This document shows positions 24,494 to 32,946 of a stretch of DNA of 64,000 nt, in pieces. This DNA comes from an uncultured Microbulbifer sp. (GTDB taxonomy: Bacteria; Pseudomonadota; Gammaproteobacteria; Pseudomonadales; Cellvibrionaceae), in NCBI RefSeq assembly GCF_947504145.1, contig NZ_CANNGQ010000003.1:248001-312000 (forward strand), written 5' to 3'. Each line of letters begins with the position of its first letter. The first letter of the stretch is position 1. A model generated the notes under the pieces. The model saw only the letters and a list, made by a program, of their open reading frames with translations, was not told the origin of the DNA and searched no databases. The translations under genes and the position numbers were made by a program.

Positions 24494-25489
24494 CTATCCA
24501 CCAATAATGGACAGATTCTGGGTTCCGCCCGTATTCCCCTTCTGCAGATAGTGGCTGACTTCTTTATTGCCGATCAGCGCCCTCACCTTTTCTGCAAGCG
24601 CATTGGCATCGCCAGCGCGGATGGTTTCGCGCAGGTCTAGGCCAGCGTCGCTGAATAGGCACAGGTGCAGTTTGCCCTGGGCGGAGACGCGCAGGCGGTT
24701 GCAGCTGTTGCAGAAGTCTTTGCTGTAGGGGGTGATCAGGCCGATGCGGCCGGCGTAGTCGGGGTGGACGTATTCGCGGGCGGGGCCGGCGTCGATGGCC
24801 CTGGGGAGGAGTTGCCAGCCGGACTCGATCAGCTGTTGCTCGATGTCGCTGCCGCGCAGGTGGTTGCTGGCGAAGTAGTCGCGGTTATCGCCGGTCTGCA
24901 TAAGTTCGATAAAACGCAGGGTGACGGGGGTGGTTTTCAGCCAGTTCAGGAATTGGCTCAGGCGGGACTGCGCACCATCGCCGAGCAGGACGGCGTTGAC
25001 CTTGGTTTGAATGCCCAACTCCAGTGCGCGGTCGATGCCGGTACGGATTCTGGGCAAGCAGTCGTGGCCGGTGATGCGGGCGAATTCGGCATTGTCGAGG
25101 CTGTCGATGCTGATGTTGAGCTGGTCGAGGCCGTTGTGGTGCCAGCTGTCGATGACGCTTGGGAGTTTGTAGCCATTACTGGTGACGGCGACGCGTTGGA
25201 TGCCGGGGGTAGTTTTGGCGGCCTGAATCAGTGCAGGCAGATCTTTGCGCAGGGATGGCTCGCCGCCACTTAAACGCACTTTTCTGGTGCCTAATCTGGC
25301 GAAGGCGCCCATGACGGTGGTGGCCTCGGCGACACTCAAGTCGGGGGTTTTGGAGGCATTCGGGGCAGCCTGGTAACCGTCGGGCAGGCAGTAGTCGCAA
25401 CGGAAGTTGCAGACATCTGTAACTGACAGGCGCAGGTAGTAGAAGCGACGGCCGTGACCGTCTTCCAATATTTCGTTCTGTTTCATCAC
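24494..25489 (-). CDS. moaA: GTP 3',8-cyclase, radical SAM
   Basis: 331 residues, standard length. It carries out the first step of molybdenum cofactor synthesis from GTP. The N-terminal radical-SAM cluster motif CNFRCDYC is at ~27-34. The C-terminal second cluster is seen as FCNSCNRLRVSAQGKLHLCL. It ends in Gly-Gly (SIIGG), as active MoaA does. The ATG follows AGGTG. It is separated from moaB by a structured repeat, so it may be a separate unit. I see no Moco riboswitch in 25490-25652. Confidence 0.96.
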   Translation of the reverse strand: MMKQNEILEDGHGRRFYYLRLSVTDVCNFRCDYCLPDGYQAAPNASKTPDLSVAEATTVMGAFARLGTRKVRLSGGEPSLRKDLPALIQAAKTTPGIQRVAVTSNGYKLPSVIDSWHHNGLDQLNISIDSLDNAEFARITGHDCLPRIRTGIDRALELGIQTKVNAVLLGDGAQSRLSQFLNWLKTTPVTLRFIELMQTGDNRDYFASNHLRGSDIEQQLIESGWQLLPRAIDAGPAREYVHPDYAGRIGLITPYSKDFCNSCNRLRVSAQGKLHLCLFSDAGLDLRETIRAGDANALAEKVRALIGNKEVSHYLQKGNTGGTQNLSIIGG

Positions 25490-25652
25490 CTTTCCAAATG
25501 CGGGAGGCCGCTCGGTTTCCCTTGCGACCCTGGCGGGCTAGCGATCCAGCTCGCGGCCAACACCCCGTATCAGTGACTTAGGAGGGCAGGCTCGGTGTGT
25601 GTGTTTGTTACATCATATGCAATTTAGCGGCCAAGCGCTGGCAAAACCTTAC

Positions 25653-27128
25653 CTACACGACCTCCAGAATCTTAAGTGTATTCGTCCCGCCGTGTGACTG
25701 CATCAGATCACCGCGGATCAGGATGACCTGGTCGCCCGCCTTGACGATGGCGCGGGCCTTGAGGGTATCCAGCGCGCGCTGGTTCAGCTCCCGGTCCCCT
25801 TCTTTTTCTCCGGGCACAAACAGTACCGAAATCACCCCGCGGTACAGGGCCATGCGCCGCTGTGCGACGGGGTCGTGGGCAAGGCCGACGATAGGCAGAC
25901 CGGAGCGGATACGGGAAGCGATCAGCGCGGTGTAGCCGGTCTGGGTCATGCAGGCAATGGCGGTGACACCCTCCAGGTGGTTGGCAGCGTACATGGCCGA
26001 GAGGGAGATGGTCTCATCGATGCGGGTGAACTCCTGGTGCATGCGGTGACCGGACTCCTGCGCGGAACGCTCGCGTTCGGCACCAATGCACAGGCGCTTC
26101 ATTGCCTCCACCGCTTCTACCGGGTAATCCCCGGCGGCGGTTTCCGCGGACAGCATCACCGCGTCGGTGCCGTCGAGCACGGCGTTGGCCACATCAAATA
26201 CTTCTGCGCGGGTCGGCAGCGGCGCGGTGATCATGGTTTCCAGCATCTGCGTAGCGGTGATCACCGCGCGATTGAGCTGGCGAGCGCGCTTGATCATGCG
26301 TTTTTGCACGCCGATCAGCGCGGCATCGCCAATCTCCACCCCCAGGTCGCCGCGGGCCACCATCACGGCCTCAGAGGCGCGGATGATGTTATCCAGGGTT
26401 TCGTCTTCGGCCACCGCCTCGGCGCGCTCCACCTTGGCCACCAGCCCTATGTGCTTGCCCGCATCACCAAGCAGCTCACGGGCTTCAAGCATATCTTCGG
26501 CGCTGCGCGGGAAAGACACGGCCAGATAATCCACACCAATGTCGATGGCGGTCTTCAGGTCGGCCCTGTCTTTGTCGGTCAGCGCCGCAGCAGACAGACC
26601 GCCGCCCTGCTTGTTGATGCCCTTGTTATTGGAGAGGCGTCCGCCCACCGCAACCGTAGTCAGTACGTGGCGCTCGGTGACTTGTTCCACGTTCAGGATC
26701 ACGCGCCCGTCATCCAGTAGCAGAACATCGCCGGCAGACACGTCTTTTACCAGGTCTTTATAATCGCAGCCCACGCGCCTTTCATCGCCATCGTTGGTGT
26801 CCAGCGCCATGTCCAGCAGAAAGCGATCGCCTTCGCGCAGGGTGACCTGGTTGTCGCGGAAACGGGCGATACGGATTTTGGGGCCCTGCAAATCCCCCAG
26901 CGCCGCCACCGTGCGCCCCTGCCGGTCGGCAATTTCGCGTACCTGTTGCAGGCGTCGACGATGGTCGTCGGCAGTACCGTGGGAGAAGTTCAGCCGCACC
27001 ACATCCACACCGGCACCGATCAGCTTTTCCAGCACGCCCGGTTTGTCACTGGCGGGGCCAAGGGTGGCGACAATCTTGGTGCGGCGCAAAGGGTTGGCGG
27101 TACGCTGACTGGCGGGAATCTGGGTCAT
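25653..27128 (-). CDS. pyk: Pyruvate kinase
   Basis: 491 residues. Glycolytic enzyme converting phosphoenolpyruvate and ADP to pyruvate and ATP. Motifs: [20 protein letters not shown] and VVRLNFSHG at the N-terminus; a B-domain insertion; the active-site helix [20 protein letters not shown] followed by [20 protein letters not shown]; and a C-terminal allosteric domain with a conserved RGDLM near the end ([20 protein letters not shown]). The N-terminal spacing fits the PykA type. The ATG has only a weak ribosome site. The neighbour upstream is glycerate kinase, which feeds 2-phosphoglycerate into the same pathway. Confidence 0.96.
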   Translation of the reverse strand: MTQIPASQRTANPLRRTKIVATLGPASDKPGVLEKLIGAGVDVVRLNFSHGTADDHRRRLQQVREIADRQGRTVAALGDLQGPKIRIARFRDNQVTLREGDRFLLDMALDTNDGDERRVGCDYKDLVKDVSAGDVLLLDDGRVILNVEQVTERHVLTTVAVGGRLSNNKGINKQGGGLSAAALTDKDRADLKTAIDIGVDYLAVSFPRSAEDMLEARELLGDAGKHIGLVAKVERAEAVAEDETLDNIIRASEAVMVARGDLGVEIGDAALIGVQKRMIKRARQLNRAVITATQMLETMITAPLPTRAEVFDVANAVLDGTDAVMLSAETAAGDYPVEAVEAMKRLCIGAERERSAQESGHRMHQEFTRIDETISLSAMYAANHLEGVTAIACMTQTGYTALIASRIRSGLPIVGLAHDPVAQRRMALYRGVISVLFVPGEKEGDRELNQRALDTLKARAIVKAGDQVILIRGDLMQSHGGTNTLKILEVV

Positions 27129-27209
27129 GGAGGTCTCTCTGGCAATGTCTGACCGGGGGCCGATCTATAGACACATCTTAGCCAGCAATTGCCCCCTGAC
27201 CCGGTTACA

Positions 27210-28547
27210 TCACTCTTTATCCGCCCCCGGCAGTACCAGAATTGCGCGGAAATCATTGACATTGGTTCTGGTGGGCCCGGTGACGATCAGGTTATCGAGC
27301 TCGGCAAAGAAGCTGTAGGCGTCATTGTTGGCAAGATAATCCTCCGGGCTCAGGCCCTGGGATTGCACCTTGCTCCAGTCCCCGGGTGCGAAATACGCAC
27401 CGGCATTGTCTTCAGAGCCATCGATACCGTCGGTGTCGATCGCCAGGCCGTATATACCGTCGGCGCCCTCGAGGGCATTGAACAACCCGAGCAGGTATTC
27501 CACATTGCGCCCGCCGCGGCCCTTGCCGGTAACTGTCACACTGGTTTCACCACCGGAAAGTATCAGCAGCGGCCGACGGGTTTCTCCCCGGCAACGCAAC
27601 GCCAGTTCGCCGTGGGCGGCACCCAGTTCTCGCGCCTCACCTTCCAGGTTGTCGCCCAGCACGCGCACGTCCATACCCGCAGCCAGTGCCGCCTCCCGAG
27701 CGGCTTCCAGGGCGTCCGCGGCTTTGGCGAGCACCGGCGCCGTGTCGCCGGAAAACGCAAAGTCATCGGGCTTGGGGCTGGCACCAGCAGCAGTCAAATG
27801 TGCGCGCACCTCGGGTTCCAGCTCAACCTCGTAACGTTCGAGAATATCCAGCGCATCCGCCGGCGTAGTGGTATCCGGCAATGTGGGGCCGGAGGCGATC
27901 AGGGTGGGATCGTCGCCAGGCACATCGGAAATCAGGTAGGTAACCACGCGTGCAGGATGGGCTGCGGCGGCCAAACGCCCACCTTTGATCGCCGACAGGT
28001 GCCGACGCACCGTGTTGATTTCGCGGATGGGTGCACCACTGTGCAGCAGGGCGCGGTTGATGGATTGCTTCTGCGCGAGCGTCAGGCCCGGCGCCGGCAG
28101 GCTCATCAGGGCGGAGCCACCGCCGGAAATGAGTGCGATCACCAGGTCATCTTCGGTCAGTCCAGCGACGGATTCCAACATCCGCGTGGCCGCTTCCTGG
28201 CCCAGCGTGTCCGGCATGGGGTGCGCGGCTTCCAGCACCTCGATATTCATGCAGTAGGCACCGTGATCGTAACGGGTGACCACCAGCCCGGAAAGATCGA
28301 CACCGGGATACTGTTGTCGCCACGCCAGCTCCAGCGCCGCCGCCATCGCCGCACTCGCCTTACCCGCACCCACTACCAGGGTCTTGCGCCCCGGCGTCGG
28401 CAGCTTGCGCGGCATCAGGTTATCTGGGTGTACGGACTCCAATGCCAGTTCGGCGAGGCTTTGCAGCCACTGAGTGAGGTCCGCAGAGTTCATATCGGCA
28501 TTAACTGGTGGCATCTTTTTCAAGTGATTTGCTCCCTGACTCGGCAT
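27210..28547 (-). CDS. Glycerate 2-kinase, MOFRL family
   Basis: Up to 445 residues; the true start may be ATG 28514 or 28493, since none has a strong ribosome site and the enzyme core begins at LTQWLQSLAELALES. The family phosphorylates D-glycerate to 2-phosphoglycerate in glyoxylate, tartrate or serine use. Visible motifs are TLVVGAGKASAAMAAALE, DLVIALISGGGSALMSLPAP and the C-terminal MOFRL domain (GGRNVEYLLGLFNALEGADG, GLAIDTDGIDGSEDNAG). It lies 81 bases upstream of pyruvate kinase on the same strand, so glycerate carbon could pass straight into pyruvate. Confidence 0.92.
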   Translation of the reverse strand: MPSQGANHLKKMPPVNADMNSADLTQWLQSLAELALESVHPDNLMPRKLPTPGRKTLVVGAGKASAAMAAALELAWRQQYPGVDLSGLVVTRYDHGAYCMNIEVLEAAHPMPDTLGQEAATRMLESVAGLTEDDLVIALISGGGSALMSLPAPGLTLAQKQSINRALLHSGAPIREINTVRRHLSAIKGGRLAAAAHPARVVTYLISDVPGDDPTLIASGPTLPDTTTPADALDILERYEVELEPEVRAHLTAAGASPKPDDFAFSGDTAPVLAKAADALEAAREAALAAGMDVRVLGDNLEGEARELGAAHGELALRCRGETRRPLLILSGGETSVTVTGKGRGGRNVEYLLGLFNALEGADGIYGLAIDTDGIDGSEDNAGAYFAPGDWSKVQSQGLSPEDYLANNDAYSFFAELDNLIVTGPTRTNVNDFRAILVLPGADKE

Positions 28548-28640
28548 ATTTCCGCGTTCAATTCACGTCCAGTCGATCTCGTGGAAGTCTTTTGCAAGAT
28601 CGGTTCCTACCGTGAATTTTTCTGCCCGGGTGAGCCTGCC

Positions 28641-29957
28641 CTAAAGAAACGCAAACTTGGCCAGAAAAACGGCACTCAGGATATACAGGCCCAATGAAAC
28701 TTGCCGGTGTTGCCCGGTGCACAGTTTGAGCGCGGTATAAGTCAGAAAACCCAGTGCAATCCCGTTGGCGATTGAGAAGGTCAGCGGCATCATGATCATG
28801 GTCACCACCGCCGGAATCGCATCGGTCAGGTCATCCCACTGGATTCGGGCCATGCCGCCCATCATCAGCATGGCCACATAAATCAGAGCGCCCGCCGTCG
28901 CGTAGGCCGGGATCATGCCCGCCAGCGGCGCAAAAAATACACACAAGAGAAATAGCGCACCCACCGTCACTGCGGTGAGCCCCGTTCTCCCTCCGGCCTC
29001 CACCCCGGCGGCACTCTCCACAAAGCTGGTCACCGGTGGACTCCCCACAAACGCACCCAGCACGCTAGAGGTACTGTCCGCCTTGAGCGCCCGCGGCAGT
29101 TTTTCGATGGAGCCATCCGGCTCGATCAGCCCCGCGCGATGGGCCACCCCCATCAAGGTCCCCGCTGTATCGAATATATTGATGAACAGAAACGCGAGTA
29201 TCACGCTCACCATGCTCAGGTCCAGCGCACCCAGAATATCCATCGCCATCCAGGTGGGCGCCAGGCTCGGCGGCGCGGATACCAGGCCGCCGTATTTCAC
29301 CACGCCCAGCACCAGGCCGATGACCGTAACCACAAGAATGCTCACCAGAAAGGCCCCGAACACCCGCCAGTAGCTCAGTGTGGCGATCAACAGAAAGCAC
29401 AGCATGGCCAACAGGGCGGGCGGCTCACGGAAAGAGCCAAGGGTGAGCAGCGTGGCATCACTGGCCACCACAATCCCCGCAGACTTGAGCCCGATCAGGC
29501 CAAGAAACAGCCCCACCCCGGCGCCCATGGAGTAGCGCAGGCACAGCGGAATGGTCTCCATGATCCAGGCGCGCACCCGCGACAGGCTCATCAGTACAAA
29601 CAGCACACCGGCGATAAACACCGCACCCAATGCCACCTGCCAGGGGTACCCCATCTCGCCCACCACGGTATAGGCAAAAAAGGCCGTTAAACCGATGCCC
29701 GGCGCCAGCCCCACCGGCCAGTTGGCATAGAACCCCATTAGAAAACACGCCACCGCACTGCCGAGACAGGTAGCCACAAAAACCGCGCCGTGATCCATAC
29801 CGGTATTGGCCAGCATATTTGGCGTCACGAACACCACATAGGCCATGGTCACAAACGTGGTGAGACCAGCGGAGAGCTCCTGTTGCACCGTGGTGCCGTG
29901 GTCCCGCAGGGCAAAGATCCGCTCAAAAAGATTACGCTGGTGCAATGGCGGCTCCAC
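28641..29957 (-). CDS. NCS2-family purine permease (AzgA-like)
   Basis: 438 residues with about 12 membrane helices. The family symports purine bases with protons. The AzgA/GhxP subgroup is recognised by the N-terminus (ELSAGLTTFVTMAYVVFVTP), then FMLANTG-like and GLAPGIGLTAFFAYTV, and FINIFDTAGTLMGVAHRAGL in the middle, with GAFVGSPPVTSFVESAAGVE after it. Start is GTG 29957. The guanine deaminase gene follows upstream on the same strand, 51 bases away, which points to guanine or hypoxanthine uptake for salvage or nitrogen use. Confidence 0.92.
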   Translation of the reverse strand: MEPPLHQRNLFERIFALRDHGTTVQQELSAGLTTFVTMAYVVFVTPNMLANTGMDHGAVFVATCLGSAVACFLMGFYANWPVGLAPGIGLTAFFAYTVVGEMGYPWQVALGAVFIAGVLFVLMSLSRVRAWIMETIPLCLRYSMGAGVGLFLGLIGLKSAGIVVASDATLLTLGSFREPPALLAMLCFLLIATLSYWRVFGAFLVSILVVTVIGLVLGVVKYGGLVSAPPSLAPTWMAMDILGALDLSMVSVILAFLFINIFDTAGTLMGVAHRAGLIEPDGSIEKLPRALKADSTSSVLGAFVGSPPVTSFVESAAGVEAGGRTGLTAVTVGALFLLCVFFAPLAGMIPAYATAGALIYVAMLMMGGMARIQWDDLTDAIPAVVTMIMMPLTFSIANGIALGFLTYTALKLCTGQHRQVSLGLYILSAVFLAKFAFL

Positions 29958-30008
29958 AGGCCAAAATGAATGTCATCGGGCACGCCCGAAAATACTTGGG
30001 ACGATACA

Positions 30009-31325
30009 TCAGTCTGGCCCAGCTGCCGGATTGCGGTAGCGACAAATACCCGCAATGTAGGTGGCGGCAACTACCTGCTCATCCCCCAGGATCATCAGCG
30101 CAAACAAGGTTTCCGAAATACTCCTCGCCTGGGCCAGACGTCGCGCAATCAGCGGTGTGGCGCGCAAATCCAGCACACAGAAATCTGCGAACTTACCCGG
30201 CGCTAAATTGCCGATCTGATCCTCGAGATGCAGCGCCTTTGCACCACCCAGAGTGGCCAGATAAAAGGCGTGCACCGGGTCCAGCGATTGCCCCTGCAAC
30301 TGAAGGACTTTATAGGCATCGGCCAGGGTACGCAGCTGTGAAAAACTGGTTCCCGCCCCAACATCCGTACCCACGCCCACGGTCACCCCGAGAGATTCCA
30401 GACACTGGAGGTCCAGCAGGCCACTGCCGAGAAACAGATTGGAGGAAGGACAAAACGCCACCGCGGCACCCACTTCCGCCAGCCGATTGCACTCCGCATT
30501 TTCCAGATGAATCCCATGGGCAAATACCGAGCGCGCGCCGACCAGACCGTGCGCATCGTACACATCCAGATAGCTGCGCCGCTCCGGAAACAGCTCCCCC
30601 ACCCAAGCCAGCTCCTCGCGGCTTTCACTCAGGTGCGTCTGCAAGTAGACGCTGCCGTATTCCCGCAGCAACCGCCCGGCCAAGTCCAGCTGTTGCGGCG
30701 AACTGGTAGGCGCAAACCGGGGTGTCACCGCATAGCGCAATCGCCCTCGCCCATGCCACTGCTCGATCAATGCGCGGCTTTCGTCGTAAGCCCGCTGGGG
30801 CGTATCCAGTAGTTCCGCCGGTGCATGGCGGTCCATCAACACCTTGCCGGCGACCAGGCACATACCCAGCAACTCAGCGGCCACAAACAGACGGTCGACC
30901 GATTGGGGATGCACACTGCCAAACACCATCGCCGCGGTGGTCCCGTTGCGTAGCAACTGATCGAGAAAGAAGTCCACCTGCTCCGCCGCGTGGTGCGGAT
31001 CGGCAAAGCGGCGCTCTGCCGGGAAGGTGTAGGTACTCAGCCATTCCAGCAGCTGCTCGCCGTGGGAAGCGATCACGTCAGACTGGGGTAGATGGATATG
31101 GGTATCGACAAAACCGGGAACCAGTAAAGCATCCGGGAAGTGGGTAACCGGAGTGCCCGCGAAACGCTTCAAAAGCGGCCCAGCCTCCCCCAGCGCCAGC
31201 ACCCGCCCCCCCTCTACCACCAGCAAACCATCAGCATGATATGCGTGCCCGTCGTGGTCCCCGGACGTCGCGGCGCCCTGCGTACAGTGGAATATCGACG
31301 CCCGATAGGCGTGGCGTTCAGACAT
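30009..31325 (-). CDS. guaD: Guanine deaminase
   Basis: 438 residues from ATG 31325 (an upstream ATG at 31376 would add 17 residues unlike the family start). It converts guanine to xanthine and ammonia, with zinc in an amidohydrolase barrel. Metal and active-site motifs: PGFVDTHIHLPQSDVIASHG near 80, YLQTHLSESREE near 230, FAHGIHLENAE near 270, and GVGTDVGAGTS near 320. It is paired with the NCS2 permease downstream. The divergent YeeN-type gene starts 176 bases away, leaving room for promoters in both directions. Confidence 0.95.
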   Translation of the reverse strand: MSERHAYRASIFHCTQGAATSGDHDGHAYHADGLLVVEGGRVLALGEAGPLLKRFAGTPVTHFPDALLVPGFVDTHIHLPQSDVIASHGEQLLEWLSTYTFPAERRFADPHHAAEQVDFFLDQLLRNGTTAAMVFGSVHPQSVDRLFVAAELLGMCLVAGKVLMDRHAPAELLDTPQRAYDESRALIEQWHGRGRLRYAVTPRFAPTSSPQQLDLAGRLLREYGSVYLQTHLSESREELAWVGELFPERRSYLDVYDAHGLVGARSVFAHGIHLENAECNRLAEVGAAVAFCPSSNLFLGSGLLDLQCLESLGVTVGVGTDVGAGTSFSQLRTLADAYKVLQLQGQSLDPVHAFYLATLGGAKALHLEDQIGNLAPGKFADFCVLDLRATPLIARRLAQARSISETLFALMILGDEQVVAATYIAGICRYRNPAAGPD

Positions 31326-31500
31326 GGTGACGGATAATGGCCCATTCAACACAAACTCCCCCACACTATAGGGCATAGCGCAAACCCGGCATGTGGCGCC
31401 ATGCGGCTTCTATTCCCCCGGCACCACCAGTAAAATCCCTCTGATATAAGATTCCTGATCCGATGCCTTTCGATCCCCAGCCATACCGGAGTACCACCCC

Positions 31501-32220
31501 ATGGGCCGAGCCTACCAGAACCGCAAAGAATCAATGGCCAAGACCTCGAACATGAAGGCCAGGGTCTACAGCCGCTATGGCCGCGAGATTTATGTAACCG
31601 CCAAATCCGGCGGCGTCGACCCCAACGGCAACCTGGCCCTGCGCAGCCTCATCGACCGCGCCAAGAAAGACCAGGTCCCCGCCCACGTCATTGAAAAAGC
31701 CATCGACAAAGCCAAAGGCGGTGCCGGTGAAGACTTCGCCCGCGCCCGCTACGAAGGCTTCGGCCCCGGCGGCTGCATGGCCATCATCGAATGCCTCACC
31801 GACAACCCCAACCGCACCTTCGGCGACGTGCGCCAGGCCTTCACCAAAACCAAAACCAAAATCGGCACCGAAGGCTCCGTCAGCCACAGCTTCGACCACC
31901 TCGCCATCCTCGCCTTCAAACACGACGACGAAGAAGCGGTACTGGAAGCGCTGATGGAAGCGGACGTGGATGTCACCGACATCGAAAACGAAGACGGCAA
32001 ACTCACTGTCTTCGCCCCCCATACCGAATACAACAAAGCCAAGCAGGGACTAATCGAAGCCTTTGGTGAGATAGATTTTGACGTCGACGAGATTCAGTTT
32101 GTGCCGCAGACCTACACCGAGGTTACCGGGGATGATGTGGCATTGTTTGAGAAGTTTATGAATATGCTTGAGGATTTGGAGGATGTTCAGGCGGTTTATC
32201 ACAACGTAGAAAACCCATAA
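31501..32220 (+). CDS. YebC/TACO1-family protein, YeeN-type
   Basis: 239 residues beginning [20 protein letters not shown], the YeeN-like form of the family. The central block ([48 protein letters not shown]) and the ending DVQAVYHNV are characteristic. Older annotation calls these transcriptional regulators; more recent work on the family supports a role in translation, helping ribosomes through difficult stretches such as polyproline. Which applies here is not visible. It is a lone plus-strand gene followed by a strong terminator. Confidence 0.92.
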   Translation: MGRAYQNRKESMAKTSNMKARVYSRYGREIYVTAKSGGVDPNGNLALRSLIDRAKKDQVPAHVIEKAIDKAKGGAGEDFARARYEGFGPGGCMAIIECLTDNPNRTFGDVRQAFTKTKTKIGTEGSVSHSFDHLAILAFKHDDEEAVLEALMEADVDVTDIENEDGKLTVFAPHTEYNKAKQGLIEAFGEIDFDVDEIQFVPQTYTEVTGDDVALFEKFMNMLEDLEDVQAVYHNVENP

Positions 32221-32288
32221 GGATTTCAATTTGCTGCAAAAGGGGCTGACCTTTAGCCCCTATTCCCTTCTATAGGGTCAAACCGTAA

Positions 32289-32325
32289 AAACAAAAAAGC
32301 CCCGCATCGCGGGGCTTTTTTGTTT
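32289..32325. terminator. Bidirectional intrinsic terminator
   Basis: A perfect stem of GCCCCGC/GCGGGGC with an ATC loop is extended by AAACAAAAAA/TTTTTTGTTT on both sides. It ends the YeeN-type gene. Its GC core is nearly identical to the terminator of tRNA-Leu at 38721-38740, so it may be the original tRNA terminator left behind on the far side of the integrated element. Confidence 0.9.
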
Positions 32326-32356
32326 GCTTTAGTATTCTAAAGACTTTGATGTGGTG

Positions 32357-32373
32357 CCAGGGCGGGACTTGAA
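32357..32373. repeat. Attachment site, distal copy
   Basis: CCAGGGCGGGACTTGAA, identical to 17 bases of the tRNA-Leu 3' half at 38783-38799. The match weakly continues outward (GGTG with one missing C). This is the copy left at the end of the element far from the integrase. Confidence 0.88.
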
Positions 32374-32520
32374 AAACGCCATGAACCCCGCCGAACACAA
32401 CACAAAGAAAATGAAATCAAAAAATGTAGCACCAAAAGTAGCACCACATTGCACACCTAGGTTGAGTTTTCGGACAAATATTAAGCAACCCCAACCACAC
32501 TCACCGCTGACCAGCTCGTA

Positions 32521-32712
32521 CTAGAGACCTCTCGCAACTCTAATCGCCTGAGTTCGATGCAAGTGAGGAGCCAGCAAGCCCATTTTTATTTGAAGCCTCA
32601 CTTTTTTATCAGCATCAGTTTCACGCCTCCAATCTCGGAACGCCCTACCGAACATAGTTTCGACTTGGCGCTGAGAATAGCCTTCACCCAAAAATTCACC
32701 AAAAGTTTTCAC
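32521..32712 (-). CDS. Small hypothetical protein in the element
   Basis: 63 residues from GTG 32712, with GGAG seven bases upstream. Basic and helical (RQVETMFGRAFRDWRRETDA), no membrane segment. I do not recognise it. It is the last ORF before the distal attachment site; the 234 bases between it and the PKD gene hold no other gene I can support. It could be a small DNA- or RNA-binding protein or a chance ORF. Confidence 0.45.
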   Translation of the reverse strand: MKTFGEFLGEGYSQRQVETMFGRAFRDWRRETDADKKVRLQIKMGLLAPHLHRTQAIRVARGL

Positions 32713-32946
32713 CTATTAACTCCACCGCGCAGGATACACAGCTACACCTCTATACATGCAGCAAGTGACCCGCCTTTACATACCACCTAGAACACTATTT
32801 ATCCATTCTATTCTTTGGCAGGTAACTGGAAGGAAGGTCACCTTAGGGCTTTGTACTGGCGAAGCTGGAAAGAAGGGTGCCGAAGGTCAATTATTTCGCC
32901 CCAGCACCCTTTACGGCTATTCGAATCAAGCCAAGGAAGGTTTTAA

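Noticed and set aside
25490..25652. Possible molybdenum cofactor riboswitch before moaA
   Set aside because: I looked for the conserved stem arrangement and did not find it; only a weak ribosome site and unstructured sequence were visible.
31377..31500. Possible small RNA or riboswitch (purine type) upstream of guaD
   Set aside because: The 124 bases show no purine riboswitch core, and the region is simply the gap between divergent genes.
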